Part shown: piece by piece, positions 17,625 through 25,297 of the stretch
Layout: every line of letters starts with the position of its first letter
Numbering within the stretch: the stretch's first letter is position 1
From: Candidatus Gastranaerophilales bacterium
Lineage (GTDB): Bacteria; Cyanobacteriota; Vampirovibrionia; Gastranaerophilales; Gastranaerophilaceae
Direction of reading: 5' to 3'
Length of the DNA stretch: 64,000 nt
Assembly (NCBI GenBank): GCA_944325885.1
Contig: CALVBT010000001.1
Span: forward strand, 124,001-188,000
Made by a program: the position numbers and the translations under genes
The notes under the pieces: generated by a model
The model's database searches: none
Seen by the model: only the letters and a program-made list of their open reading frames with translations
Told to the model about the DNA's origin: nothing

Positions 17625-17693
17625 TAAAAAAAACGAGGGGTTTTGTAATCTCTCTGCCGCAAATGCGATTCGATTTTACATCCCAACCCTCGT
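17625..17693 (-). ncRNA. Candidate structured RNA ending in an intrinsic terminator
   Basis: In the 362-nt gap 17457-17818 the minus strand reads ACGAGGGTT, then TGTAA, then a small CGC-ATTT-GCG hairpin, then TTACA, then ACCCCTCGT followed directly by eight Ts (17632-17625). The closing stem has at least 7 GC-rich pairs. This is a terminator-like fold about 70 nt long with an internal hairpin. It may be a small RNA, or a leader/attenuator of the gene starting at 17456, about 170 nt downstream. It matches no riboswitch class I know. The rest of the gap is AT-rich and featureless. Confidence 0.4.
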
Positions 17694-17818
17694 AAGGTTT
17701 TTACACTAGCCGAAACATTAATAACATTATTATTATAACACTTATTTTAGCATTTTGCAAACATGTGCTTTTATATGTTAAATAATATTACGAATTTAGT
17801 AATAAATTATATATATTT

Positions 17819-18793
17819 ATGCTGTCTAAAAATAAATCTATTGAAAATAATCATTGTATTAAATATGATAATGGCATGCAGATTTTTGAAAAGCTAAATT
17901 CTAATCCTGATTTATCAATATGCCTCGGGTTTTTTGACGGAGTGCATCAGGGACACAAAGTTGTATTAAAAAATACCGTAAATCTTGCAAAGCAAAACGG
18001 TCTAAAGTCTGCTGTTATTACTTTTAAAGAACATCCTCTCTGCTATTTGCAAAACAGAACCCCTCAATATATTGTTTCGCTCAAGGACAGATTAAATCTT
18101 ATTGAAGAGCAGGGTATTGATTTTGCTTATGTTCTTGATTTTGATGAGGATATAGCAGATGCTCTTGCTCTGGATTATTTAAAGGATTTTCTTGTTAAAA
18201 ATTTGCATCCAAAATTTATTACCACAGGTTTCAATCACTATTTTGGTGCAAACAAACAGGGTGATGCCGTTTTTCTCGGGGCTTATCAATCAGAATTCGG
18301 CTACAAATTTTTTGAAATACCGCCTATTACATTTAATAATACACTTATCAGCAGTTCCAAAATCAGACAGATGATTACTGACGGAAATGTGGAGAGTGTA
18401 CCTGAACTATTGGGCCAAAGTTTTTATATAAAAGGAAGAGTCGTTACAGGTAACAGAATCGGCAGGACTCTGTCTTTTCCGACTGCTAATGTAAAATATC
18501 CATCTGATATAATAAAGGCTGCCAGAGGCGTTTATGCCGGGATTGTGGAATTTGACGGAGGTAAGTATAATGCTATGCTCAATCTTGGAAGGCGTCCGAC
18601 GATTAATACCGAGCATTCTCTTTTGTTAGAGGCTCATATTTTTGATTTTAATCAGAATATTTATGATAAAGATATAAAAGTCAGTTTTGTTAAAAAGATA
18701 AGAAATGAGGTCAAATTCGACTCTCTGCCGGAGTTGAAATCTCAGCTGGTTAATGATGAACAAACTGTTAGAAAATACTTTGAAACAAGATAA
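17819..18793 (+). CDS. ribF: Bifunctional riboflavin kinase / FAD synthetase
   Basis: 324 residues. The N-terminal nucleotidyltransferase has GFFDGVHQGHK (residues about 37-47) and ISSSKIRQMI; the C-terminal kinase has GRVVTGNRIGRTLSFPTANV and YNAMLNLGRRPT. It converts riboflavin to FMN, then FAD. The first ATG lacks a clear ribosome site; an in-frame ATG at 17876 is an alternative and would still keep the whole domain. No FMN riboswitch is visible upstream. Confidence 0.94.
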   Translation: MLSKNKSIENNHCIKYDNGMQIFEKLNSNPDLSICLGFFDGVHQGHKVVLKNTVNLAKQNGLKSAVITFKEHPLCYLQNRTPQYIVSLKDRLNLIEEQGIDFAYVLDFDEDIADALALDYLKDFLVKNLHPKFITTGFNHYFGANKQGDAVFLGAYQSEFGYKFFEIPPITFNNTLISSSKIRQMITDGNVESVPELLGQSFYIKGRVVTGNRIGRTLSFPTANVKYPSDIIKAARGVYAGIVEFDGGKYNAMLNLGRRPTINTEHSLLLEAHIFDFNQNIYDKDIKVSFVKKIRNEVKFDSLPELKSQLVNDEQTVRKYFETR

Positions 18794-18802
18794 TGGAAAA
18801 TA

Positions 18803-18832
18803 AAAAGCGATAACTACAAAGTTATCGCTTTT
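18803..18832 (+). terminator. Bidirectional terminator between ribF and the next convergent gene
   Basis: AAAAGCGATAACT (18803-18815) pairs with AGTTATCGCTTTT (18820-18832), a 13-bp stem with a 4-nt loop and A/T tails on both sides. It serves ribF (stop 18793) and probably the minus-strand gene ending at 18854. Confidence 0.85.
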
Positions 18833-18853
18833 AGTTATAAATTAAATAGTTTT

Positions 18854-19642
18854 TTATTGTTTCTTATTGTTTTCTTCAATTTTTTTCTGAGCAGCCGGCA
18901 TGTAGTGTTCTTTCATATTTTTAACAAATTGTTCCAGTGTAGTTTTGCCTTTGCTGCCTTTGTTTTCTGCTTCTATGTTTTTAGCAAATTGCATCAGTCT
19001 TACTTCAGCTTCTTCTTTTGGCATTTGTACGTACATTGTAGGCAATCCGAGTCTTTGGTGATCTCCGATTCTTTCTGCAATATAGTCGAACATGTTTTTG
19101 CCGCCTTTAAGATCAGCTGTTTTGTAAGCTTCTACGTAGGCTGTTTCTATCCAGGATGCTGCCTGATGGAATCTATCTGCTCCGAGGGTAAGATCTGCAG
19201 ATTTTCTGCCTGCAGCTTCATCCAGTGCTTCGAGGTCAATCATTGTACCTTTTCTGTTTTCATTAACAACTCTGTCTGCATCACTTTTGAATTTTGCTTT
19301 CAGGTTTGCAATTTTCTTTTCAATGCTGGATGCTACTGGAGTATTGTTTTTTCCTTTAGGTTGAACAGCCCCGCCGGCTTTGCCGCCATCAGAAATTATA
19401 TTTTCTGCTTGTTTTGCTGCTTTCTTAAACCAGCCTTGTTTGTGACCGTAAATACCTACACCAGCAATTGCTGCTAATGCTATTGCTCCTGCTACATAAG
19501 GAGTCTTACTTTTTTTGTTAGCTTCAGGTTTTGCTGCTGGAGCTGTATTTACTGGAGTTTGGGGAGCAGCAGCTTTACTGTACTTTGGTTGTGCTGTAGC
19601 TAATTTTGAAAAATTGTTTGCACCGACACTTTCAACTGGCAT
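18854..19642 (-). CDS. Unknown single-pass membrane protein with Pro/Ala-rich N-terminus
   Basis: 262 residues, no known family. Residues 1-47 are low-complexity (Ala, Pro, Lys); about 48-68 (YVAGAIALAAIAGVGIYG) is a membrane helix; a basic stretch GWFKKAAKQ follows; the remainder is a charged, mostly helical domain (IEKKIANLKAKFKSDADR; YMPAAQKKIEENNKKQ). No cleavable signal is evident. AAAGAGGT precedes the ATG. Architecture resembles the 34209 gene (low-complexity head, one helix, basic anchor, helical tail). Confidence 0.7.
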   Translation of the reverse strand: MPVESVGANNFSKLATAQPKYSKAAAPQTPVNTAPAAKPEANKKSKTPYVAGAIALAAIAGVGIYGHKQGWFKKAAKQAENIISDGGKAGGAVQPKGKNNTPVASSIEKKIANLKAKFKSDADRVVNENRKGTMIDLEALDEAAGRKSADLTLGADRFHQAASWIETAYVEAYKTADLKGGKNMFDYIAERIGDHQRLGLPTMYVQMPKEEAEVRLMQFAKNIEAENKGSKGKTTLEQFVKNMKEHYMPAAQKKIEENNKKQ

Positions 19643-20110
19643 TTTTACCTCTTTTCTCTAAACAATTACGACCATTAATATCTGTTTATATTAAATTCAA
19701 AAAAGCTTTTTTTTGCTAGCCGGATTTTTAAAACGTGTTCAAATTCAATAATATTAACAAAATATTCGTTTTAATTTTTCTTAACATTCGTGTTTATTGA
19801 TGTTCTTTTAAAATTAGAGCATGCCATTTGTTTTTACAGGATTTCGGATATACATATTATTAAAAAGCTGTAAATTAAAAAAATATAAAAAATACTAACA
19901 AGCAGCCGTGTATTTTTTTTCAAATATGACATAAAAACTCTCCATCTCAAGTATTAGCTTTACAAAAAGATTTTTGCCCATAATTTGGGATTTTTATATT
20001 ACCCGACAGGAATTTTTAACGGTTAATTTGTAAAAAAAGAGATAATAATACTTTTAAAGAGTTTTTTTGTAGTGTAAGATTTATTTAAGAATATTAACAG
20101 GAGAAAAACA
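19643..20110. other. AT-rich intergenic region upstream of ribH
   Basis: 468 nt of very AT-rich sequence between divergent genes. No ORF, tRNA or clear riboswitch was found; in particular the conserved AGGGGCAGGG core of the FMN riboswitch is absent. A short CCCATAATTTGGG inverted repeat and several T-runs are the only structure noticed. It presumably carries promoters for both flanking genes. Confidence 0.5.
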
Positions 20111-20575
20111 ATGGCTAACGTAATACAGGGAAATTTAACAACAAACAATGAAAAATTTTGTATAATCATCTCCAGATTTAATGAATTTATAGGTTCAAAA
20201 CTCTTGTCAGGTGCAATAGATGAACTTGTCAGACACGGAATAAAAGAAGACACTATTGATGTTATCTGGACTCCCGGTGCGTTTGAAATCCCTGTTATTG
20301 CTAAAAAGGCAGCTCAATCAGGAAAATACAACGCTGTAATAACCCTCGGTGCTGTTATTAGAGGTGCTACAGGACATTATGATTTTGTAGCAGCAGAGGT
20401 GTCAAAGGGTGTTGCATATGTTTCTCTAGAAACCGGCGTGCCTGTGATTTTTGGAGTTCTTACTACAGACAATCTTGAACAGGCTATAGAAAGAGCCGGT
20501 ACAAAAGCGGGAAATAAAGGCTCAGAAGCTGCAAAAGCTGCTATAGAAATGGCAAACTTGACAAAACTCATATAA
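20111..20575 (+). CDS. ribH: 6,7-dimethyl-8-ribityllumazine synthase
   Basis: 154 residues, usual length. Motifs: [16 protein letters not shown], and [22 protein letters not shown] with the catalytic His. It condenses the ribityl-pyrimidine with dihydroxybutanone phosphate, the penultimate riboflavin step. CAGGAG precedes the ATG by 8 nt. ribD, ribE and ribBA are not adjacent, so riboflavin genes are scattered in this genome. Confidence 0.97.
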   Translation: MANVIQGNLTTNNEKFCIIISRFNEFIGSKLLSGAIDELVRHGIKEDTIDVIWTPGAFEIPVIAKKAAQSGKYNAVITLGAVIRGATGHYDFVAAEVSKGVAYVSLETGVPVIFGVLTTDNLEQAIERAGTKAGNKGSEAAKAAIEMANLTKLI

Positions 20576-20630
20576 AACTATAAGATAAACCCTGTTCTGT
20601 AATTATTTATAGTAATAGGAGTTTATTTTT

Positions 20631-21272
20631 ATGAGTATGGATTTTTCAAAAGTGTTGAAAGCACCTCTTGCTTCAGAAGGCTGGTTTTTAAAGTTAATTA
20701 TCGGAGGTATATTGTTTTGCATACCGATAGTTAATTTTATTGTATTTGGTTATTTTGTTAAATATTTAAAAAATGTTGTTGACGGCAAGGATTCTTTACC
20801 AGAATTTTCTGATATAGGTAAATTATTTGTCACCGGTTTAAAATTCATAATCGGTGGAATTCTTCTTTTCATTCCGTTAATTATTTTGGTATTAATTTTT
20901 TCATTTTTATTTTCCAAGAATGCGATGCTGTCTATGGCAATAAATGCTTTGCTCGAAATCGCCTATACATTACTTTCTTTATTAATGATTGCTAATTTTT
21001 CAATTGATGAAAAGATTTTGTCTATGGTGGATTTCCAAAGAGCATTTTTACTGCTGAAAGAAAATTCTAACATTGGCAGCTTTATTCTTTATTTGGTAGC
21101 AATTTATGTTGTATCAATAATTATTACCGTGATTTGCGCTGTTACAATGGTTGGCTTAATTTTGGTACCGTTTGTTATGTATGCGGTTACTTTAATGTTG
21201 TACAATCTCTTGGGCCAATTTACACAAAATGCGCCAAAACTTGCTGAAGTAAAAACAGCTGCAAGTGTATAA
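20631..21272 (+). CDS. DUF4013-type membrane protein
   Basis: 213 residues with about five or six hydrophobic helices and a short polar N-terminus (MSMDFSKVLKAPLASEGWFLK). GYFVKYLKNVVDGKDSLPEFSDIGKLFVTGLKF is the DUF4013 core, where the polar loop between helices 1 and 2 is conserved (quoted positions about 42-74, broken here by helix boundaries). Function unknown. AGGAG lies upstream of the ATG. A strong terminator follows, so it is not in one transcript with its paralogue at 21375. Confidence 0.78.
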   Translation: MSMDFSKVLKAPLASEGWFLKLIIGGILFCIPIVNFIVFGYFVKYLKNVVDGKDSLPEFSDIGKLFVTGLKFIIGGILLFIPLIILVLIFSFLFSKNAMLSMAINALLEIAYTLLSLLMIANFSIDEKILSMVDFQRAFLLLKENSNIGSFILYLVAIYVVSIIITVICAVTMVGLILVPFVMYAVTLMLYNLLGQFTQNAPKLAEVKTAASV

Positions 21273-21303
21273 AATACGCTTAAAAACAGGAAAAACTTTT
21301 TAA

Positions 21304-21354
21304 AAACACACTATCATTTCTTTCAAAAAAGTGTTATAATGATAGTGTGTTTAT
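21304..21354 (+). terminator. Long-stem terminator after the first DUF4013 gene
   Basis: AACACACTATCATT (21305-21318) pairs with AATGATAGTGTGTT (21338-21351); the loop is 19 nt and T-rich sequence follows. The in-frame ATG at 21339 lies inside the right arm of this stem, which is a good reason not to use it as a start for the next gene. Confidence 0.75.
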
Positions 21355-21374
21355 TATTTATATGGAGCGTGCTA

Positions 21375-22124
21375 ATGGGTATTAGTCTAAAGCAGGCATT
21401 TTCTTTTGTGCCGCAGGATAAAAAATGGATAAACAAAATTTTTATCGGCGGTTTATTAATGTTTTTTCCAACCTTTGCTTATATTTTTCCAGGAATAAAA
21501 AGACTGCTTTTTGACCCGATAAACTACTATATGGTTAGTTTGGCCGCAATTCTTGTAGGTGTTACATCTTTGGCCGTATGCGGATACTTCTTCAAAACAG
21601 TACACAACAGAATAGTTCACTTCCACGGAAAGCTCCCTTCCTGGAAATACTTTAGTTATTATATTTATATTGGGCTAAAAGCTTATATAGGTGCATTTGT
21701 TTTAGCAATCCCGTTCTTTTTAGTAAGCGGATTGCTGTTATTGTTTGCTCCGTTTTCACTGTCGATTGAGTCTATTCCTTTTATATTGACAGGCTGTATA
21801 TTGCATATTATTTATGCTGTATTCTACATTATGCTTGCATTGAATTTTGCAATGGATTTCAGGCTCAAATCCTTCTTTGATTTTAAAAAGGCTTATGAGT
21901 TAATAAAACATAATTTAAACGGTTATGTTTTGCTGGTATTTGACTGTTTGCTTGTTGCTGTGTGCAACTTTATCCTTTCCCTAATCTTAATTAACGGTCA
22001 GATTTTTGCGTTGCTGCTTCCGTTTGTTACTTTTTATATATATATTGTGTATTCCGATTTATTTGCACAGTTTGCGTTAAGTGTAGGTGAGGATAAGTTC
22101 GATGAAGGCAAATGTTTTATCTAG
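21375..22124 (+). CDS. Second DUF4013-like membrane protein
   Basis: 249 residues, about six membrane helices, distantly like the preceding gene: MGISLKQAFSFVPQDKKWINK then a helix, a loop HNRIVHFHGKLPSWKYFSYYIYIGLK that matches the position of the DUF4013 polar loop, and hydrophobic pairs. The ATG at 21375 is chosen because GGAG lies 7 nt upstream and the earlier in-frame ATG is in a terminator stem. Role unknown; probably a tandem duplicate. Confidence 0.72.
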   Translation: MGISLKQAFSFVPQDKKWINKIFIGGLLMFFPTFAYIFPGIKRLLFDPINYYMVSLAAILVGVTSLAVCGYFFKTVHNRIVHFHGKLPSWKYFSYYIYIGLKAYIGAFVLAIPFFLVSGLLLLFAPFSLSIESIPFILTGCILHIIYAVFYIMLALNFAMDFRLKSFFDFKKAYELIKHNLNGYVLLVFDCLLVAVCNFILSLILINGQIFALLLPFVTFYIYIVYSDLFAQFALSVGEDKFDEGKCFI

Positions 22125-22257
22125 GGTAAAAAAATTCAAAAAAAGTTTAATCAGAGATTTTAAACGACTCTTTAGACCGTCTAAAAAGAATTATCATCTC
22201 CCGTTTTCTGATGACCATATGATGGGATACTGGGCAATGTTTATGATTTTTAGTTAG
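22102..22257 (+). CDS. Possible 51-residue basic small protein
   Basis: An ORF overlapping the end of the DUF4013-like gene by 23 nt in another frame; GGTGAGGAT lies about 9 nt before its ATG. The product is MKANVLSRVKKFKK..., strongly basic for 30 residues, then a C-terminal HMMGYWAMFMIFS hydrophobic patch. No family known. The ribosome site and uninterrupted frame support it; the short length keeps it uncertain. It stops 5 nt before the convergent cupin gene. Confidence 0.4.
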   Translation: MKANVLSRVKKFKKSLIRDFKRLFRPSKKNYHLPFSDDHMMGYWAMFMIFS

Positions 22258-22262
22258 TTTGT

Positions 22263-22568
22263 TTAAAATCTGACGGTAAATATTTTTGAGTTTTCAATAA
22301 ATTTTATATTGAAGGCACTTGTCTTTGGAATAAGTACCATATCACCGGCTTTCATTGCAAAAATTTTGTCATCAGTCAAAATTTCAATGGAGCCTTCCAG
22401 AACATAAAAACAAACATCCTGCGGTGATATTTGAGGCTGTATCGCTGTACCTGCTATTGCAGCAAATAGTCCCAGCGCCCTGTTTCCTTCATTTATCAGA
22501 TATTTATTGTCTATGCTTCCGAGTTTGTATTGCAGTTCTTCGAGCGGGACAATTATTTTTTTGAACAT
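22263..22568 (-). CDS. Small cupin-domain protein
   Basis: 101 residues forming one cupin barrel: CFYVLEGSIEILTDDKIFAMKAGDMVLIPKTSAFNIKF holds the second half of motif 1 and motif 2 (G-D-x-x-x-I-P). The usual metal-binding His pair of motif 1 is replaced (ISPQDVCFYV), so metal-dependent catalysis is doubtful and a binding role is more likely. GGAGA precedes the ATG. It has no operon partners. Confidence 0.75.
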   Translation of the reverse strand: MFKKIIVPLEELQYKLGSIDNKYLINEGNRALGLFAAIAGTAIQPQISPQDVCFYVLEGSIEILTDDKIFAMKAGDMVLIPKTSAFNIKFIENSKIFTVRF

Positions 22569-22742
22569 ATATTTCTCCTGTGTTGTTTTAAAATTATTTT
22601 TTATTGTCGCAGCGGCTTTTACAATACCCTTTTGTGCAATATTAAAAAATTAAATTAATTTAATTTAATTTATCTTAATTTTTGCTGAATAAAAATTTTT
22701 ATTAACATATAATATTACCCAAGGAAGGATGGGTAACTTACT

Positions 22743-24104
22743 TTGCCAAACAGCTTGATGAAAACACAGGATGGTAAAATACAGCGTATTCCGCCTCAAA
22801 ATATTGATGCAGAAGAAGCTATTCTCGGAGCTATTTTAACAAATCCGATATGTTTTACCAAAATAGCGGATATGATTAAGCCTCAGAGTTTTTATAAACC
22901 GGCTAATAAGTATATTTTTGAAGCTATTGTAGAGCTGTTTACAAAAAACCATGCAATAGATATCGTTACTGTTTCCGAAAAGCTCAATGAGTCTGACAAA
23001 CTGGAAATGATAGGCGGGCGTGCATATATCAATGACCTTGCGCTCAATGCCATTACTACTGCAAATATTGAATATTATGCCAGAATTGTGCAGGAAAAGG
23101 CCATAAAACGTGAGCTTATCAATGCTGGTTCTGAGATTGTTGAAATGGCCTATGACAATACAACAACTGAAGAAACCCTTGATAATGCGGAAAAATTGAT
23201 ATTTAACATAGCACAGCAAAAAACTTCTTCTGACCTTGTTTCTGTCAAAGATCTTGTTTTGACCAGTTATGAACAAATTTCTTACAGATACGAACACAGA
23301 GGCGAGCTTACAGGCGTGCCTACAGGGTTTTATGATTTTGATAATATGACATCAGGCCTGCAAAAATCAGATTTGATTATCCTTGCAGCAAGACCTTCCA
23401 TGGGAAAAACAGCACTGGCTCTGAATATTGCGCAAAACGTAGCATTGAAAGCAAAAAAGACTGTTGCAATATTTTCTCTCGAAATGTCAAAGGAGCAGCT
23501 TGTACAGCGTATGTTGTGTTCTGAGGCTGAGGTGGATACCCAAAAGCTAAAAACAGGAAATATGCAGTCAACAGACTGGGAAAAACTTACAACGGCAATG
23601 AATCATTTTGCTGATGCGCCTTTGTATATAGATGACAGACCGGGTGCAACTGTAATGGATGTAAGAGCAAAGTGCAGACGTCTTGCTATGGAGAAAAAGG
23701 AGATTGGGCTTATTGTCATAGACTATCTTCAGTTGATGGAGGCATCCGGAAAAGAGGACAGAACCCAGCAGATTTCAGGTATTTCTAGAGGTTTGAAGGG
23801 GCTGGCCAGAGAACTGAATGTTCCTGTTATCGCACTTTCACAGCTTTCACGTGCTGTTGAATCCAGACCGGACAAACGTCCTATGATGTCTGACTTGAGA
23901 GAGTCAGGCGCAATCGAACAGGATGCTGATATCATTATGTTTATTTACCGTGACGAATATTACAATAAAGAAGATACCGAAAATCGAGGAAAAGCGGAAG
24001 TTATTGTAGCAAAACACAGAAACGGTGCTGTCGGCTCTATTGATTTGCTGTTTCAGGGTGCTATTACAAAGTTTAAAAATATTGCAAAAACAAACGTATT
24101 TTAG
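22743..24104 (+). CDS. dnaB: Replicative DNA helicase
   Basis: 453 residues, normal for DnaB. The N-terminal DnaG-interacting domain (PQNIDAEEAILGAILTN) is followed by the RecA-like core with Walker A ARPSMGKTALALN, Walker B LIVIDYLQLM and ALSQLSRAVESRPDKRPMMSDLRESG. It unwinds DNA at the fork. A TTG start at 22743 fits AAGGAAGG (13 nt upstream); an ATG at 22758 is the alternative. A 9-codon ORF starting at 22729 ends exactly on that ATG (TGATG). No intein. Confidence 0.96.
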   Translation: MPNSLMKTQDGKIQRIPPQNIDAEEAILGAILTNPICFTKIADMIKPQSFYKPANKYIFEAIVELFTKNHAIDIVTVSEKLNESDKLEMIGGRAYINDLALNAITTANIEYYARIVQEKAIKRELINAGSEIVEMAYDNTTTEETLDNAEKLIFNIAQQKTSSDLVSVKDLVLTSYEQISYRYEHRGELTGVPTGFYDFDNMTSGLQKSDLIILAARPSMGKTALALNIAQNVALKAKKTVAIFSLEMSKEQLVQRMLCSEAEVDTQKLKTGNMQSTDWEKLTTAMNHFADAPLYIDDRPGATVMDVRAKCRRLAMEKKEIGLIVIDYLQLMEASGKEDRTQQISGISRGLKGLARELNVPVIALSQLSRAVESRPDKRPMMSDLRESGAIEQDADIIMFIYRDEYYNKEDTENRGKAEVIVAKHRNGAVGSIDLLFQGAITKFKNIAKTNVF

Positions 24105-24174
24105 CGCAGCTTAGCTAGCGTCAGGCCGATTATATGAAATTATGTAAATATTATTTTCCCTTTAATTTTTTTAG

Positions 24175-24201
24175 GGCAATTTAGACTTGCCTTTTGTTTT
24201 A
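24175..24201 (+). terminator. Weak terminator after dnaB
   Basis: GGCAA (24175-24179) pairs with TTGCC (24187-24191), followed by TTTTGTTTT. The short stem makes it a modest candidate, but it lies in the right place between dnaB and the next gene. Confidence 0.4.
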
Positions 24202-24212
24202 TTAGACTTGTT

Positions 24213-25187
24213 ATGTTTGATTATAAAGACATTACATATAAATTGTCTTCTGTAAAAACAGGGGTTTCCTTGCGCAAACCTTATGTCAGTCTGCACGTTC
24301 CCTTGAACAAAGATACCTTTTCTTCTGTAAAAAAAGATATTTTGTTAAAAGGGAAAGAACGGATTTTTGCGTGTATAGAAGAGTCAATAAAAAACAAACA
24401 GAACAGACTGGGTGCAGGAGATGATGCTGTTGTTTATAAACTGGAAAAGCAACCCTATTGCGTTAGATTGCTGCGCCATGGCAGCGATGACTCCTGTTTC
24501 AGAAATTATAAAAAGAGTATCTCTTTTGATTTGACAGAAGCTGACAGAATAAACCATATAGTAGCAAATCTGGGCGAAGGGTGTTCTATTATGCGCAATA
24601 TTGAGGGCTATCCTCTTATTATCCCGCCTTTGTCAAACTGCAAAATTCCGCAAAAAGAAATAACCGATATGGTGTACAAACTTCCGGTTTCTGCATACAA
24701 CAAGCTCTTTAAACAAATTTGTCATGCAAAAAAACACAAAATGGTTTTTGATTGTTCAGGCACAAATATTATAGTTAACCCGAAGGATAAAACGCTGACC
24801 GCTATTGATTTTTACAGAATGGATCCAAATTCTCCAAAGACAGTAAAACCGCTGACATTTCTATTCGAGGCAATTCCGTATAATACCCAGCAGCAGCAGA
24901 GAAAATCGGCAGGCATGCTTATCCTCGGCGCATTGGAAGAGCTAAAACCCGGGATTGTACCCTCAACAGAGCTTTCCGAATTTAAGTTTAATGACTTTTT
25001 TGACAGAGTAGAACGCTCAATGCCGAGAAACTTACCTTCAGAATGGCCAAAAATCAAGGATACAGTGACAGAGATAGTTTGTTTGAAGCTAAAAGAGTCT
25101 ATAGGTATGAATGTAAAATCAATGCAGGCATACAAATTTGAAGAGGCAGAAAAAATTATAAAAAACAGCCTTATTGAAAAAATATAA
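24213..25187 (+). CDS. Protein-kinase-fold-like protein of unknown role
   Basis: 324 residues without signal peptide. A nucleotide-loop-like LGAGDDAVVYKLE (residues about 68-80) with a following strand YCVRLLRHG, a catalytic-loop-like MVFDCSGTNIIV (D and N four or five residues apart, about 188-199) and AIDFYRMDP in the place of DFG suggest a divergent kinase or phosphotransferase fold. The Lys of subdomain II is not clear (R in CVRLL may replace it). This is motif reading only. No operon partner; the next gene is hppA with its own promoter. Confidence 0.5.
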   Translation: MFDYKDITYKLSSVKTGVSLRKPYVSLHVPLNKDTFSSVKKDILLKGKERIFACIEESIKNKQNRLGAGDDAVVYKLEKQPYCVRLLRHGSDDSCFRNYKKSISFDLTEADRINHIVANLGEGCSIMRNIEGYPLIIPPLSNCKIPQKEITDMVYKLPVSAYNKLFKQICHAKKHKMVFDCSGTNIIVNPKDKTLTAIDFYRMDPNSPKTVKPLTFLFEAIPYNTQQQQRKSAGMLILGALEELKPGIVPSTELSEFKFNDFFDRVERSMPRNLPSEWPKIKDTVTEIVCLKLKESIGMNVKSMQAYKFEEAEKIIKNSLIEKI

Positions 25188-25214
25188 TTATTGTTGAAAT
25201 TTAATATAAAGTTC

Positions 25215-25242
25215 TTGCTAAAACCATAATTTATAGTACAAT
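25215..25242 (+). promoter_or_regulatory. Likely promoter of hppA
   Basis: TTGCTA (25215-25220), a 16-nt spacer and TACAAT (25237-25242) form a reasonable housekeeping-type promoter about 55 nt before the hppA start. The leader has a GTCCTTTT/AAGAGGAC hairpin (about 25263-25282) directly upstream of the ribosome site AAGGGAG, which could modulate translation. Confidence 0.45.
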
Positions 25243-25297
25243 TGGGGTATGTGTAGAAAATGGTCCTTTTGATGGAAGAGGACAAGGGAGAAAAAAG

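Noticed and set aside
17457-18000. FMN riboswitch before ribF
   Set aside because: The conserved AGGGGCAGGG and partner elements were not found; also not before ribH.
18857-19477. 206-codon plus-strand frame opposite the 18854-19642 gene
   Set aside because: Low-complexity Phe/Cys-rich product without ribosome site; the minus-strand gene has a good ribosome site and ordered domains.
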